From: CAZWDL01 sp964632995
GTDB taxonomy: Bacteria > Bacteroidota > Bacteroidia > Chitinophagales > Saprospiraceae
NCBI GenBank assembly: GCA_964632995.1
Contig: CAZWDL010000213.1
Location: 1 to 6,224 of the forward strand
Direction of reading: 5' to 3'
Length of the DNA stretch: 6,224 bases
Position numbers and translations under genes: made by a program. Shown here one piece after another: positions 1 through 6,198 of this stretch. Each line of letters opens with the position of its first letter. Positions within the stretch are counted from its first letter, which is position 1. Below the pieces are notes generated by a model. It was not told where the DNA came from. It saw nothing but the letters and a program-made list of their open reading frames with translations, and did not search any database.

Positions 1-2166
1 GGGGCCCATGCCGGGGCCGCCGCCGCCGTGCGGGATGGCGAAGGTTTTGTGCAGATTGAGATGGCAAACGTCGGCGTGGATGGCGCCCGGGCTGGTAAGT
101 CCGACCTGGGCGTTCATATTGGCGCCGTCCATATACACCTTGCCGCCGTGCTTCTGGATGAGCTGGCAGATTTCCTTGATCTGGGTTTCAAATACCCCGT
201 GTGTAGAGGGGTAAGTGATCATCAGAGCAGCGAGTTTCTCACTGTGCTTTTCTGCTTTCTTCTTGATATCCTCCAGGTCGATATTGCCATGGTCATCGCA
301 TTTGACGACCACCACCTCCATGCCGGCCATGACGGCGCTGGCGGGGTTGGTGCCGTGGGCCGATTCGGGGATAAGCGCGACATTGCGGTGATCATCGCCG
401 TTGGCCAGGTGGTAGGCGCGGATGGTCATCAGCCCCGAGAATTCGCCCTGGGCGCCCGAGTTGGGCTGCAGGGAGCAGGCGGCGAAGCCGGTGATTTCAC
501 TGAGCCAGCGCTCCAGCTCGTTGAATATTTTCTGGTAGCCCTGGGTTTGGTCCAGGGGGGCAAAGGGATGGATGTTCGCGAATTCGGGCCAGCTTACGGG
601 GATGAGTTCGGCGGCGGCGTTGAGCTTCATGGTGCAGGAGCCGAGCGGTATCATGGAATGGACCAGCGACAGGTCGCGGTTTTCCAGCCGTTTCAGGTAA
701 CGCATCATATTGGTTTCCGTATGGAAAGTGTTGAAAATGGGATGCGTCAGATATTCGCTACTGCGGTTGAGCGTTCCGGGGAAATTATACTTTGCCGGTT
801 CGCTATCATCAAAATTGGCGCCTTTAGCCTGGATTTCGGCGAAGAGACGCACCAGGTCATAGACATCATCCAGGGTGGTGGTTTCATCCAGGCTGATCTG
901 TACGGTTTCCGTATCCGGGTAGTAGAAATTGATGCCGCGGTCTATCGCCCGTTCGCGGATGCCGGCTTGTTTCTGGCTATCGACCTGCAGGTGCAGCGTA
1001 TCGAAAAAGTGTTCGTTTTGCTGAGCATAGCCGAGGCGCTGCAGGTTGCGGTCCAGGATTTGCGCAAGCGTGTGCACGCGCTCGGCGATGGCCTTGATGC
1101 CTTTGGGGCCGTGATAAGTGGCGTACATGCCGGCCATAACGGCGAGCAGCGCCTGAGCAGTGCATATATTAGAGGTTGCTTTTTCGCGGCGGATGTGCTG
1201 CTCGCGGGTTTGTAGTGCCATGCGGAAGGCAGCCTTACCCTGGCTGTCGACCGATACACCGATAATGCGGCCCGGGATCTGACGCTTGTGATCTTCTTTG
1301 GTGGCGAAGTAAGCGGCGTGCGGCCCGCCGTATCCCATGGGAATACCGAAGCGCTGGGTGTTGCCCACCACGGCGTCGGCGCCCCACTCGCCGGGAGGCG
1401 TGAGTAGAGCGAGGCTGAGGATATCGGCGGCGACGGTGACGTATACATTTTGGGCGCTGCACTGCTCTACCAGGCCTCGGTAATCCTCTACCGAGCCGTC
1501 CTTAGCCGGATACTGCAGCAAAATACCGAAGGTGTTATCATCAATATCGAAATCTTCAACCGCCTTGACGACTATGTCGATATCCAATGGCTGAGCGCGT
1601 GAATTCAGCACGTCGATCGTTTGGGGGAATACCTTATCAGAAACGAGAAAGCGGTTGGCCGGATCCTTCTTGACGCGTTTGTTTTTGATCCCGTAAAACA
1701 TGGCCATGGCTTCGCCGGCGGCGGTGCCTTCATCGAGCAGGGAAGCATTGGCGATAGGCAGCCCGGTGAGGTCGCTGACCATGGTCTGAAAATTGAGTAG
1801 TGCTTCCAGGCGGCCCTGGGCGATTTCTGCCTGATACGGCGTGTACTGGGTATACCACCCCGGATTTTCGAAAATACTGCGGCGAATGACGGCGGGCGTA
1901 ATCGTGCCATAGTAGCCCATGCCGATGTATGATTTGAAGACCTTGTTCATGGCAGCGGTCTCCTTGAGCTCGTTAAGGTACTCGAACTCGGTCATGGCCT
2001 CGGGCAAGTCCATATCCTCATCAATGCGGATGGAATCGGGGACCGTCTCGTCAATGAGCTGGTCGAGTGATTCGACGCCGACTACCTTTAGCATTTCCTG
2101 TAATTCTTCCGGACTGGGGCCGTTGTGGCGCTTGACAAACTGATCGTAGAAGGCCGTTTTATTCAT
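1..2166 (-). CDS. gcvP: Glycine dehydrogenase (aminomethyl-transferring), P-protein of the glycine cleavage system; 3' end cut by window edge
   Basis: The P-protein is the PLP-dependent decarboxylase of the cytoplasmic glycine cleavage complex: it releases CO2 from glycine and passes the aminomethyl group to the lipoyl arm of H-protein. The minus frame is open for all 722 codons from the ATG at 2166 to base 1. The start is supported by the typical opening MNKTAFYDQFVKRHNGPS. The N-terminal half shows YTPYQAEIAQGRLEALLNFQ (about residues 107-126) and later GYGGPHAAYFAT. The C-terminal half shows PLGSCTMKLN (about 508-517), SAHGTNPAS (His about 604) and HLNLHKTFAIPHGGGGPGM, whose Lys707 is the PLP Schiff-base lysine in this family. 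It is the fused single-chain form rather than split gcvPA/gcvPB. Family members have about 950-970 residues, so roughly 240 are missing, only because the window ends. No frameshift or internal stop was found. gcvH and gcvT are not in the window, so the gene stands alone on this side. The only upstream Shine-Dalgarno-like bases are AAGG, about 9 nt before the start. Confidence 0.97.
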   Translation of the reverse strand, partial: MNKTAFYDQFVKRHNGPSPEELQEMLKVVGVESLDQLIDETVPDSIRIDEDMDLPEAMTEFEYLNELKETAAMNKVFKSYIGMGYYGTITPAVIRRSIFENPGWYTQYTPYQAEIAQGRLEALLNFQTMVSDLTGLPIANASLLDEGTAAGEAMAMFYGIKNKRVKKDPANRFLVSDKVFPQTIDVLNSRAQPLDIDIVVKAVEDFDIDDNTFGILLQYPAKDGSVEDYRGLVEQCSAQNVYVTVAADILSLALLTPPGEWGADAVVGNTQRFGIPMGYGGPHAAYFATKEDHKRQIPGRIIGVSVDSQGKAAFRMALQTREQHIRREKATSNICTAQALLAVMAGMYATYHGPKGIKAIAERVHTLAQILDRNLQRLGYAQQNEHFFDTLHLQVDSQKQAGIRERAIDRGINFYYPDTETVQISLDETTTLDDVYDLVRLFAEIQAKGANFDDSEPAKYNFPGTLNRSSEYLTHPIFNTFHTETNMMRYLKRLENRDLSLVHSMIPLGSCTMKLNAAAELIPVSWPEFANIHPFAPLDQTQGYQKIFNELERWLSEITGFAACSLQPNSGAQGEFSGLMTIRAYHLANGDDHRNVALIPESAHGTNPASAVMAGMEVVVVKCDDHGNIDLEDIKKKAEKHSEKLAALMITYPSTHGVFETQIKEICQLIQKHGGKVYMDGANMNAQVGLTSPGAIHADVCHLNLHKTFAIPHGGGGPGMGP

Positions 2167-2205
2167 ACTAAAAAACCTTGATTACTTGGTTAGAGAATGT
2201 GAGCG

Positions 2206-2213
2206 CAAAATTA
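2206..2213 (-). promoter_or_regulatory. Bacteroidota-type -7 promoter element for gcvP
   Basis: Read on the minus strand this is TAATTTTG, a full match to the Bacteroidota -7 consensus TAnnTTTG. It lies 39 bases upstream of the gcvP ATG, which would give a leader of about 30 nt. No good TTTG -33 element is visible 19-21 bp further upstream, only a weak GTTAAA stretch. The position just ahead of a real gene supports the call. Eight-base motifs also occur by chance, so confidence is moderate. Confidence 0.5.
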
Positions 2214-2298
2214 ATACATTTTACGTTGGTTTAACACTTTATCGGATACTTGGTTGCGGGCTTTTTGCGCGGGATTGTTACGGCAGTGTCAAAACGGA

Positions 2299-2337
2299 CC
2301 GGGATGGAGACAGGCGCCTCCTGTCTTCGCGCCCCGG
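2299..2337. repeat. Long inverted repeat (hairpin) in the gcvP upstream region
   Basis: The inner stem pairs GGAGACAGG (2306-2314) with CCTGTCTTC (2320-2328) across the 5-nt loop CGCCT: nine pairs, one of them G-U when read on the plus strand. Outside a small internal loop, CCGGG (2299-2303) pairs with CCCGG (2333-2337). The loop region also contains the 8-bp palindrome AGGCGCCT. No T-run follows on either strand, so it is not a standard intrinsic terminator. It lies about 130 bp upstream of the gcvP start, beyond the proposed promoter, so it would not be in the gcvP transcript. It may be a dispersed repeat, a regulator site or a remnant of a lost gene's 3' end. Confidence 0.55.
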
Positions 2338-2471
2338 AGTAGCCGGAATGTTCAGGTTGGCTGGAATATATTACATAGACGGAGATGGAAGATATTGACT
2401 TGCAGGACCTATCTTTATGAAAACAAATTCTTTTTCCAATGATAAAATGACACAATTGCGGATTTAAAAGA

Positions 2472-2723
2472 TTGCCTTATTACACCTGGTTATGTACATT
2501 GTTCAGCAACACCGAAGTATCCATCATAAAAAATCGTTCCCTCTCGCATTTCCTGTTATCTGGGTTACTATCGGCCATTGGCCTGCGCCGCCGCGAAATC
2601 GAGGCGATATGCAAAATCGGCGCGCCGCGCCGGCAGGTGACGGCGATACTGGGGATGGAAATACTGATCGTACTCGGCGTGGGGAGCATGATCGCACTGG
2701 CGCTGACGTTGGTCGCGCGGTAA
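2472..2723 (+). pseudogene. C-terminal remnant of an FtsX-like ABC-transporter permease
   Basis: The frame encodes at most 83 residues from a TTG codon. Residues 1-26 resemble nothing I know. From about residue 27 the sequence looks like the end of an FtsX/MacB-type permease: a short hydrophobic stretch (HFLLSGLLSAIG), the basic cytoplasmic segment LRRREIEAICKIGAPRRQ (residues 38-55) that precedes the next helix in this family, then a membrane helix (about 58-80, ILGMEILIVLGVGSMIALAL). Full permeases have about 400 or more residues with an N-terminal helix and a large periplasmic domain, all absent here. The hydrophobic stretch before the basic segment also looks shortened. After the TAA the same frame continues as YGGLLLQ before a TGA, which could be the original C-terminus beyond a nonsense codon (inference). 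No ATG start, ribosome site or partner ATPase is visible. It could instead be a tiny expressed membrane protein, but a decayed gene fits better. Confidence 0.6.
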
Positions 2724-2774
2724 TACGGCGGGTTGTTGTTGCAGTGAGCAGTTGGCCCCGCCCACCTTTCAGGC

Positions 2775-2810
2775 GGTCGGGTAAAAGTGGGCAGTGGTTG
2801 GGTAAAAGCG
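2775..2810. repeat. Pair of 15-bp direct repeats spaced 21 bp, upstream of the outer membrane protein gene
   Basis: GGTCGGGTAAAAGTG (2775-2789) and GGTTGGGTAAAAGCG (2796-2810) match at 13 of 15 positions and share the core GGGTAAAAG. Their start-to-start distance is exactly 21 bp, close to two helical turns, so a regulator dimer could sit on one face of the DNA. They lie about 45-75 bp ahead of the outer membrane protein start, where an operator or activator site would be expected. No clear TAnnTTTG promoter element is visible between them and the ATG. Function as a binding site is inference. Confidence 0.45.
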
Positions 2811-2852
2811 CACCGGCGTCATTTCGAACAATCTCAACAAAGCCAATTTATA

Positions 2853-4247
2853 ATGAAGAATCGTTTGACTTTCCCTTTCCTGCTGGTGCTCTCTGTGCTG
2901 AGCAACGCTCCCCTGTCCGCCCAGGACGTCAACTACTGGTCGCATCAGTACGGGGCCTATTCGATTTTACTTGGCGGTACGGTGATCGGCTCGGTTTCCG
3001 ATCTGGCGAGCACCTACTACAATCCGGGCCGGCTGATTTTAAGCGACACCAGCACCTTCCTCATTACGGCGAACGCCTATCAGTTGTCTACGCTGCGCGT
3101 GGAGGACGCAGCCGGGGAGGATCAGGACGCCGTCAATTCCAAGATTGGCGTGGCGCCCAACCTGGTGGCCGGCAATCTGCCGTGGCAGAATTTCATCCGG
3201 CCCTCCCGGATGGCCTATTCGGTGATTCAGCGCTACGGTTCCGAATTCGAGCTGATCGCGCGCAATGGCGGCACTATCGACGCCCTGCCCGGCGTAGGGG
3301 GCGAGGAGTTGCTGGCCGGCGAACTGGATTACCATTTTAGAGTCAACGACCTCTGGCCGGGCCTCACCTGGAGTACTTTATTCGGCGAACGTATCGGCTT
3401 CGGACTGACGCAGTACTTCTCCATCCGGAGCATGCGCTGGGATCGCCGGATTTTGTACGAAGGTATTCTGGAGGACGGGCGTACGGCTTCCGCTTTTCAA
3501 TTCAACAATTTCCGGTATACCCTGATCAGCGCACTGTGGAAGATCGGTCTTTCTTACGAATTCACCAACCGCAGTAATATCGGTATAAATATCACGACGC
3601 CCTATCTCAACCTTTTCGGGGACGGCGAAGTGCTCTTCAACGAAACGGTCACCGGCGGCGACCTCACCGGCGACGGCCAGAGCAATGACGTACTGATCGC
3701 CAACCAACAGGTCAGACGGAAGGCTCGTTTCAACAGCAGCTGGGCCTTTGGACTGGGGGCCTCTTTCCCTATCAGCAAAAGCGGGCGCCTCCACCTCACT
3801 GCCGAATATTTTGCGCCCGTGGCCGCCTTCGATCTGCTGGAGACTCAGCCCTTTACCGGACAAACGGATGGCGTTTCGCGGGAACATGCCGTGCAAACCA
3901 AGGCGGATGGGGTGCTCAACTTCGGCCTCGGCATCGAATTCGCCGGTAAAAAGAAAGCCGACTTTTACGCCAGCGTGACCTCCGATCACACCCCGGCGCC
4001 GGAGGATGTCACCGAATCCATCACTGCTGAACTCGGCATTAACCGGATACACTTCAGCGGCGGCTCGGTTCTATCCTTCCGGAAAGTGGATCTCAACCTA
4101 GGACTGGTCTACTCCACCGGAAGCAGAGATGTCCCCGAGCTCTCGGAGGGTTTCCTCCCGCCGGGCTGGACGGTCGATGCGGCAGATGTAAACCGGATGA
4201 TGCGATCCTCACGGATTAAACTGGTTTTTGGTATTACGGTGAAATAG
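2853..4247 (+). CDS. FadL/OmpP1-like outer membrane beta-barrel protein
   Basis: This is a 464-residue secreted protein. Residues 1-23 form a signal peptide (MKNRL, then a hydrophobic core, ending PLSA before QD). The mature start carries a run like that of the OmpP1/FadL/TodX family: YGAYSILLGGTVIGSVSDLA followed by STYYNPGRL (residues 53-61), the counterpart of the family's NPAgL motif near the N-terminal hatch. The rest alternates polar and hydrophobic residues with many aromatics, as in beta-barrel strands, with Gly/Asp-rich loops (for example TGGDLTGDGQSND). It ends with a strand-like RIKLVFGITVK. FadL proteins pass hydrophobic molecules such as long-chain fatty acids or aromatics across the outer membrane; the substrate here cannot be read. 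An upstream GTG at 2787 in frame would bury the signal peptide behind 22 extra residues, so the ATG at 2853 was chosen. No Shine-Dalgarno site is visible; the start is preceded by an A/T-rich stretch (CAATTTATA), as is common in Bacteroidota. The gene is complete, unlike the fragments on both sides. Confidence 0.8.
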   Translation: MKNRLTFPFLLVLSVLSNAPLSAQDVNYWSHQYGAYSILLGGTVIGSVSDLASTYYNPGRLILSDTSTFLITANAYQLSTLRVEDAAGEDQDAVNSKIGVAPNLVAGNLPWQNFIRPSRMAYSVIQRYGSEFELIARNGGTIDALPGVGGEELLAGELDYHFRVNDLWPGLTWSTLFGERIGFGLTQYFSIRSMRWDRRILYEGILEDGRTASAFQFNNFRYTLISALWKIGLSYEFTNRSNIGINITTPYLNLFGDGEVLFNETVTGGDLTGDGQSNDVLIANQQVRRKARFNSSWAFGLGASFPISKSGRLHLTAEYFAPVAAFDLLETQPFTGQTDGVSREHAVQTKADGVLNFGLGIEFAGKKKADFYASVTSDHTPAPEDVTESITAELGINRIHFSGGSVLSFRKVDLNLGLVYSTGSRDVPELSEGFLPPGWTVDAADVNRMMRSSRIKLVFGITVK

Positions 4248-4258
4248 TCCCAACGGTT

Positions 4259-4714
4259 TTGCATCAAATACATACTGGAACGCCTCGATCACGAAAATGG
4301 AAAAGTCCGTCTATTAAAGGCGTGGGGCTGGTCAAACACTTCTCCACCGGTGAGGTCCATTTGTCCGGCCACAACAAAATGCTCGTCAATACCCGTGGCG
4401 ACCGGGGACACCAGGGCTACTGGTACAACAGCGACCAGCTGGCCTGGTACCATTACGACGAAAAGAACTACGTGATTGTAGATGCGCCCGACAGTAAAGT
4501 GCATATGATGTACGAGCTCAACGAAACCTACGGCATCGAATTTTCCGCGGCTGATTTTTTCAACCCCTATTTCACCGATGACCTGCTCGAACACAGTGAT
4601 CAGGTTCACTGTATCGGCACGAGTACCATAACCGGTAAACCCTGCTTCCAAATCACCGCTTCAAGTAAAGAGCGAATCGTACAGATATGGATCGCGGACG
4701 ATGCAGGGATTTAG
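4259..4714 (+). pseudogene. Fragment of a DUF2092-like (LolA-fold) periplasmic protein, missing both ends
   Basis: The frame has no ATG at its beginning; the first usable codon is a TTG at 4259, giving 151 residues. From about residue 20 on it resembles the middle of DUF2092 proteins, which are periplasmic and structurally akin to the lipoprotein carrier LolA. Visible features are VKHFSTGEVHLSGHNKMLVN (a first strand pair), GYWYNSDQLAWYHYDEKNY (the DGktLtlY-like hairpin), IVDAPDS, YGIEFSAADFFNPYF, then IGTSTITGKPCFQI and VQIWIADD. In intact relatives about 70-90 residues including a signal peptide precede this part, and strands of the type LPrkfvItY follow the WI-D motif. Here the frame hits TAG immediately after IADDAGI, and no other frame restores the missing end. 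It begins 12 nt after the outer membrane protein stop, so it could be co-transcribed. Without a signal peptide it could not reach the periplasm. I infer a deletion remnant. The family call rests on remembered motifs, not a search. Confidence 0.6.
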
Positions 4715-4756
4715 AAGCGTTGAGTGAACGGAGTGGTCATACTTTAAATATTTTTT

Positions 4757-4764
4757 TATCTTGG
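4757..4764 (+). promoter_or_regulatory. Possible -7 promoter element for the AraC-type regulator
   Basis: TATCTTGG differs from TAnnTTTG at one position and lies 25 bases upstream of the regulator's ATG, directly after an A/T-rich tract (TTTAAATATTTTTTTA) that could act as an upstream element. No TTTG is found 19-21 bp upstream, so the call is weak. Confidence 0.25.
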
Positions 4765-4789
4765 TGAAATACTATCCCTGAAGCCAAGC

Positions 4790-5956
4790 ATGGAAATTCA
4801 ACTCAACCTATCCAGCTTTATTCACCTGACAGCAGTTATTCTCGGGCTATTAGTAGCCGCGATTCTCTGGACCTATCCCCGAGGGCGCACCTATCCGTAC
4901 CGAAGGTGGCTGGGCGGCTATTTCGGGCTAGTAGCCATCGGACTTGGCATCGCTTATTCCCATGAAACCGGCTTGACTTTTCAGATGCCACACCTTTACC
5001 GGACGGCCAATATTTTCGGGTGGTTGATCATGCCTGTTTCCTATTTGTATGTCCGCTCGGTGTTGCAGCAGCGATCTCCCGGGAAGCTGGATCTGCTGCA
5101 TGCGGTCCCGGCGGTTTTTTACATCATCGATATGCTGCCTTTTTTCGTTTTACCGGGCCCCGAAAAGGCAGCGGCGCTCCGACAAACATTCGGGGATATG
5201 AATGTACTGCTTTCCTTCTCCGAAGCATGGATCACGCCGCCCTATTTTCATATTGTTGCCCGCAACATCCAGTATGCCGTGTACTGGTTGCTGCAGGTAT
5301 GGCTGCTGAGAAAGCTGTACCGGATCAAAGAGCGCCGGATCTTTTTCCGGGAAAACCGGGAATGGCTGCGCTTTGTCTACATTTTTATAGGGTTCCAGTT
5401 TTTATTTATTTTCCCCGTTTTTTTTGTGTTTATCTTCGACTTCAGCCAATCCATCTGGCTCGTTTCCGAGGTGTCCATCGCATTGTCGATGGTCTTTTCG
5501 GCCTTCGTCCTTTTTTTTCGGCCTGAAATGCTATACGGCATCCAGGGGGTGATCGAATATCCTGAACAGGAGAATGATGAAGCGGAAGCGCCTACCTACC
5601 TCGACAGCCAAACGGTGCAGGAATTAAAGGAAAAACTGAACGACCTGATGGACCGGGAGCAACCGTATCTCAACTCGGGGTATTCCCTGGGGGGGCTGAG
5701 TCGGGATCTGGATATTCCTTCCTATAAGATGACCGATCTGTTGAACAAAGGAGTCGGATTGAACTTCAACGATTGCATTAATCAGCACCGGATAAACTAT
5801 TGCCGTAAAAAGCTGGAGTCGGGTGAGTGGAATCATCTGACGATCGAGGGAATGGCGGAGAAGTGCGGCTTTAATCACCGCAACACCTTTACCAGGGCTT
5901 TTAAAAAATTTACCGGCAAAACGCCGGGTAGGTATTTACAGGCCATGAAAGCCTGA
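4790..5956 (+). CDS. Membrane-anchored AraC-family transcriptional regulator (7TM sensor domain plus C-terminal helix-turn-helix)
   Basis: This protein has 388 residues. The N-terminal 245 are strongly hydrophobic with about seven membrane segments (roughly residues 8-28, 40-57, 73-91, 102-121, 155-174, 192-216, 222-244). They are separated by short basic or polar turns such as RKLYRIKERR (174-183). An acidic linker (about 256-268) and a charged helix (TVQELKEKLNDLMDRE) follow. The C-terminal 100 residues are an AraC/XylS DNA-binding domain: a first helix-turn-helix in SLGGLSRDLDIPSYKMTDLL (299-318), the connecting helix FNDCINQHRINYCRKKL, and a second helix-turn-helix carrying the family signature MAEKCGFNHRNTFTRAFKKF then TGKTPGRYL (355-383). 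Regulators of this layout are frequent in Bacteroidota; the membrane part presumably senses a lipid-soluble or envelope signal, but no ligand is known to me. The ATG at 4790 opens directly into the first membrane helix and is 75 nt after the upstream fragment. No convincing Shine-Dalgarno site is present. The gene is intact. It may control the neighbouring outer membrane protein gene (inference from proximity only). Confidence 0.85.
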   Translation: MEIQLNLSSFIHLTAVILGLLVAAILWTYPRGRTYPYRRWLGGYFGLVAIGLGIAYSHETGLTFQMPHLYRTANIFGWLIMPVSYLYVRSVLQQRSPGKLDLLHAVPAVFYIIDMLPFFVLPGPEKAAALRQTFGDMNVLLSFSEAWITPPYFHIVARNIQYAVYWLLQVWLLRKLYRIKERRIFFRENREWLRFVYIFIGFQFLFIFPVFFVFIFDFSQSIWLVSEVSIALSMVFSAFVLFFRPEMLYGIQGVIEYPEQENDEAEAPTYLDSQTVQELKEKLNDLMDREQPYLNSGYSLGGLSRDLDIPSYKMTDLLNKGVGLNFNDCINQHRINYCRKKLESGEWNHLTIEGMAEKCGFNHRNTFTRAFKKFTGKTPGRYLQAMKA

Positions 5957-5967
5957 AATTTGTTGCA

Positions 5968-5995
5968 CCGATTTTGAAATTCGGGTCAAAACCGG
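5968..5995 (+). terminator. Terminator-like hairpin after the AraC-type regulator
   Basis: CCGATTTTGA (5968-5977) pairs with TCAAAACCGG (5986-5995) in nine of ten positions (one A/C mismatch) around an 8-nt loop. It begins 11 bases after the stop codon at 5956, where a terminator would be expected. GCA at 5965-5967 and TGC at 5998-6000 can extend it past a 2-nt bulge. The downstream bases (CGTGCTTAAATT) are not a true T-run, so efficient intrinsic termination is uncertain. Confidence 0.4.
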
Positions 5996-6054
5996 CGTGC
6001 TTAAATTAGCATTGCTTTACCGAAGCACCTACCTTCATCCACGATAGTTATACT

Positions 6055-6064
6055 TACAGCTGTA
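6055..6064. repeat. 10-bp perfect palindrome
   Basis: TACAGCTGTA reads the same on both strands. It lies immediately upstream of the promoter-like pair starting at 6065, where a dimeric repressor or activator could bind. It is short enough to be accidental. Confidence 0.3.
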
Positions 6065-6095
6065 CTTGCCAATCTTCTTGACAAGCGTATTTCTG
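6065..6095 (+). promoter_or_regulatory. Possible Bacteroidota promoter reading out of the window
   Basis: CTTG (6065-6068, three of four bases of the TTTG -33 element) is followed after exactly 19 bp by TATTTCTG (6088-6095, seven of eight of TAnnTTTG). The spacing is within the usual 19-21 bp. Transcription would begin near 6102 and run straight into the hairpin series at 6126-6198. Both elements are imperfect, so this is suggestive only. Confidence 0.3.
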
Positions 6096-6125
6096 TCCCT
6101 ATCAAAGTCTGAAGAAAACCAGCCG

Positions 6126-6198
6126 CTCCGGAAGGAGGGGTGCTAAGCTAAACTTGCTTAACCCGGAAAATTCACAAAGAATTTTCCGCCCGAAGGGC
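6126..6198 (+). repeat. Series of four consecutive hairpins; possible structured RNA or repetitive element
   Basis: Four inverted repeats follow each other almost without gaps. (1) CTCC-GGAA-GGAG (6126-6137), a stem capped by a GNRA-type tetraloop. (2) GGGT, a 2-nt bulge, TAAGC, a 7-nt loop, then GCTTA-ACCC (6138-6164), nine pairs. (3) CGGAAAATTC-ACAAA-GAATTTTCCG (6164-6188), ten perfect pairs. (4) GCCC-GAA-GGGC (6188-6198). The 10-bp palindrome CAAAATTTTG (6209-6218) follows. No coding frame covers the stretch on either strand. It does not match a riboswitch, tRNA or attC site that I know. It may be a leader of a gene beyond the window, a small RNA, or a REP-like repeat. Confidence 0.5.

Larger units (their letters stand above)
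2167..2471. other. Gene-free stretch between gcvP and the permease remnant
   Basis: No frame here gives a recognisable protein. Short open frames on both strands have compositions unlike the neighbouring genes. The stretch holds the gcvP promoter element near its left end and a strong hairpin at 2299-2337. It becomes A/T-rich near 2400-2470. A 16-codon frame starting with ATG at 2417 ends at a TAA and has no visible ribosome site. I do not regard it as a gene. Confidence 0.6.

Noticed and set aside
28..1215. A 395-codon plus-strand open frame
   Set aside because: It lies wholly opposite gcvP, whose minus frame matches the P-protein family throughout. The plus frame has no family-like motifs and is an antisense shadow.
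2167..2340. Glycine riboswitch upstream of gcvP
   Set aside because: The conserved glycine-aptamer motifs were not found on the minus strand, and the proposed leader of about 30 nt is too short to hold an aptamer.
2492..3340. A 282-codon plus-strand open frame overlapping the start of the barrel gene
   Set aside because: It is out of frame with both the permease-like segment and the barrel gene, is very rich in Arg, Gly and Pro as shadows in GC-rich DNA are, and has no motif.
3378..4052. A 224-codon minus-strand open frame
   Set aside because: It is antisense to the outer membrane protein gene, which has a signal peptide and barrel pattern. The minus frame shows no recognisable domain and no start context.
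5020..5526. A 168-codon plus-strand open frame inside the regulator gene
   Set aside because: It is the shifted frame of the membrane domain of the AraC-type regulator and has no independent support.
6029..6133. Short minus-strand frame of about 34 codons in the right intergenic region
   Set aside because: It is closed by a stop on both sides, has no start codon with a ribosome site and shows no similarity I recognise.
6130..6198. TPP riboswitch, suggested by GGGGTGC near 6137 and a later ACCC
   Set aside because: The diagnostic CUGAGA and GAACCUGAUC-like segments are absent.
6126..6198. Integron attC site, tRNA or insertion-sequence end
   Set aside because: No attC core sites, no T-loop or cloverleaf pattern, and no transposase frame or target duplication are visible in the window.
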